51,421 nucleotides of DNA from Peribacillus psychrosaccharolyticus ATCC 23296 (GCF_000305495.1 NZ_AJTN02000235.1:1-51421), one strand, 5' to 3'. Counted from the stretch's first letter, positions 26,952 to 35,123 are shown. Translations and numbers: made by a program. The notes: generated from the sequence alone by a model not told the origin.

Positions 26952-28613
26952 ATGGAAAGAAAATGGTGGAAAGAAGCAGTCAGCTATCAAATCTATCCAA
27001 GGAGCTTTATGGATAGTAATGGAGATGGCATAGGGGATTTAGAGGGTGTTAGGTCAAAACTGGATTACTTAAAAGAGCTTGGAGTTGACGTTATTTGGAT
27101 TTGTCCATTCTATAAATCGCCAAATGCGGATAACGGGTATGATATCAGCGATTACCAAGCTATTTCGGGTCAGTTCGGTACGATGGAGGAATTTGATACC
27201 TTACTCTCAGAGGTACACAAACGAGGAATGAAGTTAATTCTTGACCTAGTGATCAACCATACAAGTGATGAGCATCCTTGGTTTATTGAATCTCGTTCAG
27301 CAATAAATAATCCCAAACGTGACTGGTATATCTGGCAGGATGGCAAAGGGGATCACGAGCCGAATAACTGGGAAAGTATTTTTTCCGGCAGCTCGTGGGA
27401 ATACGATGCCAATACCCATCAATACTACATGCATATATTTGCGATTAAACAACCTGACTTGAATTGGGAAAATGAGGATGTCCGACAAGCCCTCTACAAG
27501 ATGGTGAATTGGTGGCTGGATAAAGGGATTGATGGATTTCGTGTCGATGCCATCAGTCATATAAAAAAACGCGAAGGATTTCCTGACATGCCTGAAAATG
27601 GCGAAAAATATGTCGAAGCATTTGATATGCATACAAATCAAGGGGGAATCCATCAATACCTTCATGAGTTGAAGGAGGAGACGTTCGCTAAGTACGATAT
27701 CATGACTGTTGGAGAAGCGAATGGTGTGAGTATAGGTCAGGCTGAGGATTGGGTTGGAGAGAAAAACGGGAAGTTTAACATGATTTTTCAATTTGAGCAT
27801 CTTTCTCTTTGGGATAAAGAAGTCGATCACACTGTTGATGTACTCAGCTTAAAAAGAACACTGACGAAATGGCAGGACGGTTTATATAACAAAGGCTGGA
27901 ATGCGCTTTTCTTAGAAAACCACGATCAGCCTCGCAGTGTATCAAGCTGGGGAGATGATTCAATTTACTGGAAAGAAAGTGCGAAAATGCTTGGCGCTTG
28001 TTACTTTCTTATGCAGGGTACCCCTTTTATCTATCAGGGCCAAGAAATTGGCATGACAAATGTTCAATTCGAATCGATAACTGATTATGATGACATTGGG
28101 ATGAAGAATTTCTATGACATTGAAGTGGCAAAGGGTCGTCCTCAAAGTGAAGTAATGGAAATTATTTGGCGTAAGGGGAGAGACAATTCACGAACCCCTA
28201 TGCAGTGGACGAATCATGAGCACGGCGGTTTTACAACGGGCACTCCGTGGATGAAAACGAACCCTAATTACCAAGTAATTAATGTTGCGAGTCAGCTTGA
28301 GGATGAAGAGTCCATTTATCATTTTTATAAAAAAATGATTCATATCCGCAAAACACATCCAGTTTTTGTATATGGGGAATATCAGTTATGGCTTGAAAAT
28401 GATGAAGATGTGTATGTGTACACACGGACGCTTGCAAACCAGTTGGCTGTAGTCATTTGTAATTTTAGAAATAAACAAGCTGATATTGTTTTGCCAACGC
28501 TGCCAGAGGGCCAGTCGACGTTGCTGCTAGCCAATTATCAAGATTGTTCAAATGAAGTAACGAGTTTTGTTTCACTTAAACCATTTGAAACAAGAGTATA
28601 TCTATACGAATAA
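26952..28613 (+). CDS. malL: Alpha-glucosidase / oligo-1,6-glucosidase (GH13_31, MalL-like)
   Basis: A 553-residue cytoplasmic glucosidase releasing glucose from short maltodextrins. ATG 26952 (MERKWWKEAVSYQIYPRSF) was chosen because GGGAGGGG lies just upstream; a longer frame has no such site. Catalytic residues are Asp199 in DGFRVDAISH, Glu255 in VGEANG and Asp325 in ENHDQPR. The residue after the nucleophile is Ala200. In this subfamily Val at that place favours alpha-1,6 bonds (oligo-1,6-glucosidase) and Ala favours alpha-1,4 bonds, so this is more likely a maltose-type alpha-glucosidase despite the malL name. No signal peptide. Confidence 0.92.
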   Translation: MERKWWKEAVSYQIYPRSFMDSNGDGIGDLEGVRSKLDYLKELGVDVIWICPFYKSPNADNGYDISDYQAISGQFGTMEEFDTLLSEVHKRGMKLILDLVINHTSDEHPWFIESRSAINNPKRDWYIWQDGKGDHEPNNWESIFSGSSWEYDANTHQYYMHIFAIKQPDLNWENEDVRQALYKMVNWWLDKGIDGFRVDAISHIKKREGFPDMPENGEKYVEAFDMHTNQGGIHQYLHELKEETFAKYDIMTVGEANGVSIGQAEDWVGEKNGKFNMIFQFEHLSLWDKEVDHTVDVLSLKRTLTKWQDGLYNKGWNALFLENHDQPRSVSSWGDDSIYWKESAKMLGACYFLMQGTPFIYQGQEIGMTNVQFESITDYDDIGMKNFYDIEVAKGRPQSEVMEIIWRKGRDNSRTPMQWTNHEHGGFTTGTPWMKTNPNYQVINVASQLEDEESIYHFYKKMIHIRKTHPVFVYGEYQLWLENDEDVYVYTRTLANQLAVVICNFRNKQADIVLPTLPEGQSTLLLANYQDCSNEVTSFVSLKPFETRVYLYE

Positions 28614-28689
28614 CTTACAGGTGGAGATCATGTTGATGACTCCGCCTTTCTTGGAAAATAGGTTGATTTTTGGAGAGGAGAGAAACTCG

Positions 28690-29730
28690 ATGGCGGTTAC
28701 CATTAAGGATGTAGCAAAATTAGCAAATGTCGCACCTTCAACCGTGTCACGAGTAATTGCTAATAATCCCCGCATCAGTGAAAAAACAAAGCTCCGTGTC
28801 CGGGAAGCAATGAAAAAACTTGGGTATCATCCGAATTTAATAGCTAGAAGTCTAGCAAGCCAATCTACTAAAGTTATTGGTCTTGTCTTTCCATCATCGG
28901 ATATATTCTTTCAAAACCCATTTTTCTCGACTGTAATTCAGGGGTTGAGTGAAGGCGCACATGAAAAGCAGTATGCCCTTCAAATGAGTACAGGAAAGAC
29001 CGAAGAAGAAATTTTTGAAGGCGTTGTACACATGGTCCAAGGAGGAAGGGTAGACGGAATTATTCTCTTATACTCGCGTGTGAACGATCAAGTGCTCAAC
29101 TATTTACGAGAACGGCATTTTCCATTCCTCGTTGTTGGAAAGCCTTATGAATGTGCGGAAGAAATCACTCATGTTGATAATGACAATTGCCGGGCATCAA
29201 GAGACGCTGCTGAGTATCTGCTGGGTCTTGGACATACCAAAATTGGTTTTATTGGAGGCAGTGAGAAATTAGTGGTAACCATCGAACGACTCTTAGGATA
29301 TAAGGAAGCTTTGCGCGAAAATGGGCTGCCAATCCTGCCTGAATATATCATTCACGAAGAATTTCATCGAGAAGGCGGACAGGATGCCGTAAAAAAACTC
29401 CTATCATTAGACATACCGCCAACAGCATTTGTCGTCACAGATGATATTATGGCGCTCGGGGTCGTGAATACATTAGTTGAAATGGATATTAAGCTGCCAG
29501 AGCAAGTATCAGTCATCAGCTTTAATAATGTCTTATTAGCAGATATGTCGAGACCCCCTTTAACTTCTATTGATATCAACATTTTTGAATTGGGCTACCA
29601 GGCGGCTAGAAGTCTAATCCAAATGCTGGAGAACGACAATGAACCTGTAAAACGAATTATCATTCCACATCAACTTGTCGAACGACTATCTTGTGAAAGA
29701 GTAGAAAACAAGCTGATCGCACATAAATAA
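28690..29730 (+). CDS. mdxR: LacI-family regulator of the maltodextrin cluster
   Basis: A DNA-binding regulator of 346 residues. ATG 28690 starts MAVTIKDVAKLANVAPSTVS, the exact LacI helix-turn-helix opening, and GGAGAGGAG lies upstream; longer frames only add unrelated sequence. The hinge helix region (PNLIARSLAS) and a periplasmic-binding-like effector domain (FQNPFFSTVIQGLSEGA, GFIGGSEKL, PPLTSIDINIFELGYQAA) follow. Its place at the end of the cluster and the GCAA-N-CG-N-TTGC operators make it the likely maltodextrin-responsive repressor (MalR/MdxR type). A 77-base gap follows the glucosidase gene; a second ATG at 28630 with AGGTGGAG is a weaker alternative start. Confidence 0.9.
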   Translation: MAVTIKDVAKLANVAPSTVSRVIANNPRISEKTKLRVREAMKKLGYHPNLIARSLASQSTKVIGLVFPSSDIFFQNPFFSTVIQGLSEGAHEKQYALQMSTGKTEEEIFEGVVHMVQGGRVDGIILLYSRVNDQVLNYLRERHFPFLVVGKPYECAEEITHVDNDNCRASRDAAEYLLGLGHTKIGFIGGSEKLVVTIERLLGYKEALRENGLPILPEYIIHEEFHREGGQDAVKKLLSLDIPPTAFVVTDDIMALGVVNTLVEMDIKLPEQVSVISFNNVLLADMSRPPLTSIDINIFELGYQAARSLIQMLENDNEPVKRIIIPHQLVERLSCERVENKLIAHK

Positions 29731-29762
29731 GAAAACCAGAGAGTTGTGATAACTCTCTGGTC

Positions 29763-29820
29763 AGACTGTAGACAAACTCGGGTGGAAATCGAGTTTGTCT
29801 ACAGTCTTCTTTTAGTTTTT
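29763..29820 (+). terminator. Strong hairpin ending the maltodextrin operon
   Basis: Perfect 18-bp arms (29763-29780 and 29790-29807) with a 9-base loop, then the T-rich tail TCTTTTAGTTTTT. It lies 33 bases after the regulator gene and is also part of the palindrome-ended element. Confidence 0.75.
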
Positions 29821-29831
29821 AAAATGCGGCT

Positions 29832-29960
29832 GTTGATTTCCGTTCCAGGCGTTTCGCTTTCCGCTGGCGGGCGGTGAGCGGCATCAATGCTTACGCCCCT
29901 GCGGGGTCTCACCTGTCCCGCTTTTCCCGCAGGAGTCTTCACGCCAACACTCCAATCAAC
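29832..29960. repeat. Dispersed Bacillaceae intergenic repeat, about 129 bp
   Basis: GC-rich compared with its surroundings, with imperfect inverted ends GTTGATT...GGCGT and ACGCC...AATCAAC and internal GC-rich self-complementary stretches (CCCCTGCGGGG, and TTTCCCGCAGGAG). From memory this sequence type (GTTGATTTCCGTTCCAGGCG at one end) occurs in many copies between genes of Bacillus relatives. No protein is encoded. Confidence 0.65.
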
Positions 29961-30534
29961 GGATTTTCTAAATTTAATATGGATTTTAGTCCAAACGCTT
30001 TCCGACGAATCCGTTCGAACAGGAAGAATCAAAGATTATTAAGTAGAACACAAGTGATAAGCAGGGAAAATTCCATGAAATGTGTTAATGACAAAAGAGG
30101 TACGGATTGAACCATTCCGCACCTCTTTTGTCTACAAACTGACCAGAGAGTTGTGCTAACTCTCTGGTAGGTTTGTGTGGCGGAAGAACGTGTTTCTTCT
30201 ATTATAAAAGACGCACGTCTTACTATGGATATTTATTGGTAAGTAATGCTAATTTAGGAATAAAATGTAAAATTATGCTTAGAAAACAATATTGTTTTTT
30301 TATTGTATAAATTTACCTATATTTCATTTTTAAGTATATTCGATCATGTCTGTATAAAGAAAATGATAAAGTGACGGAGAATCTAACTAGTTTCGCAGCA
30401 TGGATCAACAAGAGTGAGAAAAATTATCTAGGATAAAACAACTGGGAATATAGTCGTATTCCTATTCTATCAAGGTTAATCCAAGATGATACTTAATAGA
30501 TTTACAAGAATGATTTCATAAATTTTAGCTAATA

Positions 30535-30637
30535 GAAGAAAAATATGGTAAATTTTATCATAATTATGTATAATTTAAGATAAACTTTGAAACCAATTGA
30601 AGAAAAATGTGTTAATTTAATCAAAATAATGTATAAT
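30535..30637 (+). promoter_or_regulatory. Duplicated promoter unit of the S-layer gene
   Basis: Two similar units about 63-64 bases apart each begin GAAGAAAAAT (30535, 30599) and carry ATGTATAAT with TATAAT at 30569-30574 and 30632-30637. The -35 regions are weak. Tandem promoters are common for S-layer genes. Confidence 0.5.
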
Positions 30638-30653
30638 GAAGATATTAAAGGAT

Positions 30654-30664
30654 AAAGGAGGGGG
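30654..30664 (+). promoter_or_regulatory. Free-standing Shine-Dalgarno (STAB-SD-like) sequence
   Basis: AAAGGAGGGGG is a near-perfect 16S anti-SD match but no start codon lies within 4-13 bases. It is about 10 bases after the start predicted from TATAAT 30632. This mirrors the STAB-SD of B. thuringiensis cry3A, where ribosome binding at the mRNA 5' end blocks RNase J. Confidence 0.55.
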
Positions 30665-30917
30665 CTTACGACACAGGGAAAAAAATAAAATGTTAATTAT
30701 CACTAAATAATTGTCGCTTTATACCGATATAACATTTATGGAACTAGTTATTTAGTTTCACTCTGGCTTTTGTCGAAATAGCAAACTACTTTTAATGTCC
30801 ATTTAATTTTTGTGATTTGTACCTTTTTAGTATTTTAGATGTTACACGCTAATTAATGGTACTTATATAAGATTTAAACCTACTTGATAGGTATTCGAAA
30901 GGGGAACTACAACACAC

Positions 30918-33875
30918 ATGAGTAAAAAGAAAGCAATTAAAATTACAACGGCAACTGCAATTGCCGCATCAGCATTCGTAGCAGTAGCACCAACACAATC
31001 TGAGGCTGCAACAAGCTCAGTTGATAAAGCAATCACAAAAGCAACTAACCAAATGGCGAAAGCTTACGATACTTACCACAAAACAGCTAAGAACGAAAAC
31101 AAACTTCCTAAAACTGCAACAATCAGAAACGAAGTTAAATTAGCTAAAGATTACTATGCAGCAGCTGAAAAAGAAATCGCTAAAAACGGCGGAAGCAAAA
31201 CAAAAAAAGCTGCTTTCACTAAAAAATTAAACACTAAAAAATACTTCCTTGATCGTGCAGAAGCATACCTAGCTGCAATCAACACAAACCTTAACCCATC
31301 TAAAACAGCATTCAACGAAGCTGTTGAAACTGGAAAAGCTAAAAATGTAGTACCTGCTAAAGCAACATTAGTTAAAGATGTTGATGCTTTCAAAGCAACA
31401 GTAGCAAAAATCTACGGACCAGACGTTCGTAACTTACTACTAGAAAAATACGCAACTCCAGCAACTGAACTTTCTAACTCTGTAAACGACGAATTGAAAG
31501 TTTACGATGCTTATAAAGAAATCGAAGCTGGCAAATTTGCAGATCTTGTGAAAACTGAAGAACTAATCAACAAAGTTAAACCAGAAGCAGATGCGCTTAA
31601 AACTAAAACTACTAAACTAGCTACAACTTTAGCTGCAGTAGTTGCTAAAAACGATGCTAAATTCGAAGAATTAAAAACTCCTGCAGTTAAAGAAGTAAAA
31701 GCAGCTACTGACAAAACTGTTGAAGTAACATTAGAAACAGCTAAAACTGATCTAACTGCTAAAAACTTCAAAGTACTAGTTGATGGAACTGCTGTAACTC
31801 CTTCTGAAGTTAAATCAGATGCTAAAGGCGAAGTTTACACACTTACAGTTGCTGGTCTTGAAGGTAAAGACGGTAAAGTTTCTGTAAACGGTAAAGAAGC
31901 TGCTTACGAATTTGCTACTCCTGTAGTTAAAGAAGTAAGTGCAGTTAATGGTAAACAAATTGAAGTTAAATTCAACAAAGCAATTAAGAAATCTTCTGTA
32001 ATTCAAACAGGTACACCTGATACATTAGTTGATGGAGTATTCACTATAAACGAATTAACAACTGATAATGTAGTTGCTAACGCAGTTGCTGCAGCAGACG
32101 GATTAGCTGCTTCACTAAGCGAAGATGGAAAAACTTTAACTATTACTGCGGACACTTTCTTTGATGGACGCTATGAAGTAATTACTAAAGCAGATGCTAT
32201 TGAAACGGTAGCAGATCAAAAATTAGCTGGTTTCTATGGTGTTGTTTCATCCAATGATACTGTTAAACCATCTGTTACTAGTGTAACATATCCAAATGCA
32301 AAGACTGCTCGTGTTAATTTCTCAGAGCCACTTTCATCTGAAGGTACATTCAATGCTTCTTATTCAGATGGTACTTCTGCATCTGTTAGCACTAGCTTTA
32401 CAGCTGGCAACAAATATATCGATATTAACCTTGCATCTTTAACAGCCAATAAACAAGCTACAGTTACATTTGTTGGAATTAAAGACGCAAAAGGTAACTT
32501 GGCAACTCCAAATCCAGTAGCAGTAACAGTTAATAAAGATAATAGTGATGTAACTGCTCCAGTAGTACAATCAGTTACTCCAATATCAGCTACTTCTTTT
32601 GATATTAAATTGTCTGAATCGGTAGCAAAAGCAGTAGCAGCTGATCTTACTTCTGGTACTGTAGGAACAATCAAAGTTGGATCTACTGATGTAACTTCAA
32701 AAGCTACAGTTGATGCTACAGATGCATCAGTTATCCATGTTACTGGAATCACAGCTGTAACTGGTTTACAAACTATCTCTGTTGAAGAAAAAGCGTTGGT
32801 AGATTTCTCTGGAAACCTAAATGCAGCATTTTCAAAAGTTGTGAATTTTGATGCTGATACAGTAGAACCGACAGTAGTATCAACATCTGTTCAAACAATC
32901 AGCAATGTGAAATATTTAGTAGTAGATTTCAACGAAAATGTTACTCCAGTTGCTGCTAAAGCTCTTGTATTTAACTACGTTAAAGATAATGGAGAAAAAG
33001 CTAGCACAACTGTTACTACAAATGCTACAGCTGGTGCACAAGGAGAAGCTACTTTATACAATGCTGTAAGTGGTGTTTCTAAATCTATCAAAATTAACCT
33101 TGGTACACTTGCTGCAGAAGATTACACTGTAGACTTGGTTGCTGGATTGGTCGAAGATGGTTTTGGTAATGATTCTGTTCTTAAAGAAGCTGTACCTGTG
33201 ACTGTAGGATCTTCAACAGTTCAACAATCAGTAAAATTAAATGCTGATACAACTAATGGAAATGATGATGACAATGCTGTTGTAAAAGTTAACTCAAACA
33301 CTTTACGCGTTAATTTCTCTAAAGAATTAGACATTGCTAGTGCAACAAATAAATCTAATTATTCTGTAGAAGGTTCTACAGTTGAAAAAGCTGAAATCTA
33401 CAAAAATAACAGTACAGATGGTTACATTGTAGAGTTAACTTTAGCAAAAAACACTGTTGATATCACTGGAGAATACGAAGTAACAGTAAGTGGAGTTGTT
33501 GCTAAAAATGGTTCTGCTATGACTAGCTACACAACTTCTGAAACATTAGATGAAAATGTTCAGCCAACTGTGACTAAAGCTGTTTTAGCTTCACCAACAA
33601 CTGTAACATTGACATTCTCAGAGGCTGTTATTAATACAACTGCTGATACAAATGACTTTGAATTATTAATTGGAGGAGTAAAAGTAGCTGCGAACGATGT
33701 AGTTACAACTTCATCTCAAACATCGGCTGCAAATACGTTAACATTGACTTTGGAAGATGCTGTGACTTCTGCAGATGTTTCAAAAGGTCTTGCATTAAAA
33801 GGTCTTTCTACAGTAGATATTGCTGACGGAAAGGGTAACAAAGCGTCTCTACCAGTTAATATCACTATTCAATAA
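30918..33875 (+). CDS. S-layer protein, SbsC type
   Basis: A 985-residue secreted surface-array protein. The signal peptide (MSKKKAIKITTATAIAASAF, cleavage after SEA at residue 30) is nearly that of Geobacillus SbsC. Residues ~31-260 are Lys/Ala-rich helical coiled coil, the non-SLH module that in SbsC-like proteins binds secondary cell wall polymer. Residues ~260-985 are a chain of beta-sandwich (Ig-like/SbsC) domains marked by repeats such as PAVKEVKAA, PVVKEVSAVNGKQIEVKF, KPSVTSVTYPNAKTARVNFSEP, and PTVTKAVLASPTTVTLTFSEA. There are no SLH motifs and no cysteines. Codon choice (GCT, AAA, GTA, ACA) looks like a highly expressed gene. The assignment is by architecture; the lattice type cannot be read from sequence. 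Confidence 0.92.
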   Translation: MSKKKAIKITTATAIAASAFVAVAPTQSEAATSSVDKAITKATNQMAKAYDTYHKTAKNENKLPKTATIRNEVKLAKDYYAAAEKEIAKNGGSKTKKAAFTKKLNTKKYFLDRAEAYLAAINTNLNPSKTAFNEAVETGKAKNVVPAKATLVKDVDAFKATVAKIYGPDVRNLLLEKYATPATELSNSVNDELKVYDAYKEIEAGKFADLVKTEELINKVKPEADALKTKTTKLATTLAAVVAKNDAKFEELKTPAVKEVKAATDKTVEVTLETAKTDLTAKNFKVLVDGTAVTPSEVKSDAKGEVYTLTVAGLEGKDGKVSVNGKEAAYEFATPVVKEVSAVNGKQIEVKFNKAIKKSSVIQTGTPDTLVDGVFTINELTTDNVVANAVAAADGLAASLSEDGKTLTITADTFFDGRYEVITKADAIETVADQKLAGFYGVVSSNDTVKPSVTSVTYPNAKTARVNFSEPLSSEGTFNASYSDGTSASVSTSFTAGNKYIDINLASLTANKQATVTFVGIKDAKGNLATPNPVAVTVNKDNSDVTAPVVQSVTPISATSFDIKLSESVAKAVAADLTSGTVGTIKVGSTDVTSKATVDATDASVIHVTGITAVTGLQTISVEEKALVDFSGNLNAAFSKVVNFDADTVEPTVVSTSVQTISNVKYLVVDFNENVTPVAAKALVFNYVKDNGEKASTTVTTNATAGAQGEATLYNAVSGVSKSIKINLGTLAAEDYTVDLVAGLVEDGFGNDSVLKEAVPVTVGSSTVQQSVKLNADTTNGNDDDNAVVKVNSNTLRVNFSKELDIASATNKSNYSVEGSTVEKAEIYKNNSTDGYIVELTLAKNTVDITGEYEVTVSGVVAKNGSAMTSYTTSETLDENVQPTVTKAVLASPTTVTLTFSEAVINTTADTNDFELLIGGVKVAANDVVTTSSQTSAANTLTLTLEDAVTSADVSKGLALKGLSTVDIADGKGNKASLPVNITIQ

Positions 33876-33890
33876 TCAAGCAACAAAAGG

Positions 33891-33921
33891 AAGGTTAACC
33901 CTTTGTGGTTAGCCTTTTTTT
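33891..33921 (+). terminator. Terminator of the S-layer gene
   Basis: AAGGTTAACC / GGTTAGCCTT (one mismatch, 6-base loop) runs into seven Ts, 15 bases after the stop. Confidence 0.85.
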
Positions 33922-33958
33922 ATCTTATCTATATATGCTTGAGAGTATAATACGCCCA

Positions 33959-33997
33959 GCTTGTATCAATGTTTACCAGGTAATCATTGATACAGGC
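33959..33997 (+). terminator. Second hairpin downstream of the S-layer gene
   Basis: GCTTGTATCAATG / CATTGATACAGGC form a 13-bp stem (one G-T pair) with a 13-base loop, followed by T-rich but interrupted sequence. It may back up the first terminator or be the end of a lost gene. Confidence 0.45.
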
Positions 33998-34175
33998 TAT
34001 TTGATTTTTCTGTTTTTCTGCTTTTATTCATTTACTTCTACTTAACTTTACTCCTAATTGTATATCTGTAATTTCTGATATGCTTTGTTAGGGAATATCT
34101 GGGAATACTAAACTTCAATAGAATGAGAGTGAAAGATAGTTATTTGCTTATCTCCAAGCGCATTGAGGTTTTTGC

Positions 34176-34873
34176 TTAAACTTCCTTATCTTTTAAGTGA
34201 ACATCCCCTGTAGTCTTTGTCTTCACTTGATTGACAACAGCGCCGTGATCTGCTATTTCTTTATTGACTTTTGGAACATGTTCTTCTTCAGCAACTAATT
34301 TATCAGTTTCTAATGCTGCTATTTATTCATTAGCTGTTGCAAGTCCAACTACTTTTTTCCGATGTCTTAGCAATCATAGCGGTATGAGTAGCTACTAATT
34401 TTTCTTTAGACTCATTTAGAATTGTTGTTAATCTACCGATCTCTGATTGTAAGTAGCTACCTGTTCTGTAAGAATATCTTTTTTCACTACTCAAATAAGA
34501 AATTTGCGTCTCTAAATTATTAGTTTCTAAATTATTAATAGTATCATCTTTTTCTTTGATTAGTGTATTTGCATTTCCAATTTGAAATTATTAGCTAAAC
34601 CTTTTAAATGACTAAATTGTTTGAGCAGGTACCTTTCGTTTTTTTTTTTCATAATTTGCTAGTTTAATTCCTGCTTCTTGAACAAAAGTTAATGACTAGT
34701 ACCAGTAAATAAAAGTCCATCCCATCTAAGTAAATCCTCTGGCTAAAAGACCAATCGTTATCTAACATGTAAGGAATCCCAATAATTACATCTCCTAGTC
34801 TTATTTTATTATTGTTTATAATTTCCGCAACGTTCGCTTCATATTTGATATGGAAGTTAAGAAAATGGAACAT
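34176..34873 (-). pseudogene. Decayed coiled-coil protein gene beside the S-layer gene
   Basis: No intact frame crosses this stretch, but the - strand gives protein-like pieces in successive frames: an N-terminal piece with RLGDVIIGIPYMLDNDW and RIYLDGMDFYLL, then VQEAGIKLANYE, then LLKQFSHLKGLANNFKLE, then a coiled coil with LIKEKDDTINNLETNNLETQ and IGRLTTILNESKEKL, and finally IAALETDKLVAEEE to a stop at 34176. At least four frameshifts and an in-frame stop separate them. The pieces run in the right order without overlap, so this was one gene. A globular part joined to a heptad coiled coil occurs in bacterial glycan-modifying enzymes, so a lost S-layer glycan gene is possible, but that is only inference. 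Confidence 0.55.
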
Positions 34874-35025
34874 TTATCATATCCAATATTATTGTAAAAA
34901 AAGATATTTTAAACCGAGTATATCCAGGGAAATTATCAAAAATATTAAAGTTTAATCTAATAACCGGAATTTTAGTTGAAGATAGTAATTTTACAAAAAC
35001 TATGAAAAGTAAACTAGGTAGGTAA
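34861..35025 (+). other. Open 54-codon fragment without a start, unknown
   Basis: On the + strand a frame with no Met at its beginning reads ENGTFIISNIIVKKDILNRV and ends TMKSKLGR before a stop at 35023. It could be the tail of a broken gene. A - strand frame over the same bases (35051-34857) is the alternative. Neither has a convincing ribosome site. The rest of 33998-34175 shows nothing. Confidence 0.2.
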
Positions 35026-35072
35026 AATAGGTTCAACCAAATATGATGCAATTCGCCATCGTATTAAAATTC

Positions 35073-35123
35073 AAAAAAAACAGGCAGCTCACCAAGTCAT
35101 AGTGACCCAATAAGCTACCCGTT
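35073..35123 (-). terminator. Terminator of the SDR gene
   Basis: Read on the - strand, AACGGGTAGCTTA and TGAGCTGCCTGTT pair along 13 positions with three or four G-U pairs and a 19-base loop, followed by eight Ts. Confidence 0.7.

Larger units (their letters stand above)
29735..30168. mobile_element. Palindrome-ended, MITE-like nested element
   Basis: The block is bounded by inverted ends of about 40 bp. Each end begins with its own perfect 11-bp palindrome (ACCAGAGAGTT, 5-base loop, AACTCTCTGGT at 29735-29761 and 30142-30168) and is followed inward by CAG-NN-TGTAGACAAA. Reading inward from either side gives the same order, so these are terminal inverted repeats rather than two unrelated terminators. 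Inside are an 18-bp hairpin (29763-29807), a GC-rich dispersed repeat (29832-29960), and a third hairpin AAAAGAGGT-a-CGGA / TCCG-c-ACCTCTTTT (30093-30129). No open frame of a transposase and no target duplication were seen. Confidence 0.55.
30169..30917 (+). other. 749-base non-coding region and leader upstream of the S-layer gene
   Basis: No gene was seen. It is very AT-rich. The second half holds a duplicated promoter-like unit (30535-30637) and a free-standing Shine-Dalgarno sequence (30654-30664); from there to the S-layer ATG is a leader of about 270 bases. GAAAGGGGA 10 bases before the ATG is the gene's own ribosome site. A seven-codon frame at 30690 (MLIITK, stop) has no ribosome site close enough to be trusted. 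Confidence 0.6.

Noticed and set aside
27297-27830. 177-codon - strand frame inside the alpha-glucosidase gene
   Set aside because: It lies fully antisense to a gene with a complete active site, has no ribosome site, and no family resemblance.
28567-28689. Longer start for the LacI regulator
   Set aside because: The added 41 residues overlap the glucosidase end and do not resemble LacI; the helix-turn-helix begins directly at ATG 28690.
29799-30032. Short frames on both strands inside the repeat element (29799-30032 - and 29874-30110 +)
   Set aside because: They run through the dispersed repeat and its hairpins, have no ribosome site, and look like translated repeat sequence.
29735-30168. 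CRISPR-like or phage attachment explanation for the two repeated palindromes
   Set aside because: Only two copies, inverted, with no regular spacers and no cas or integrase gene nearby.
30690-30710. Leader peptide MLIITK in the S-layer leader
   Set aside because: The strong Shine-Dalgarno sequence is about 25 bases away, too far to direct this start, and no closer one exists.
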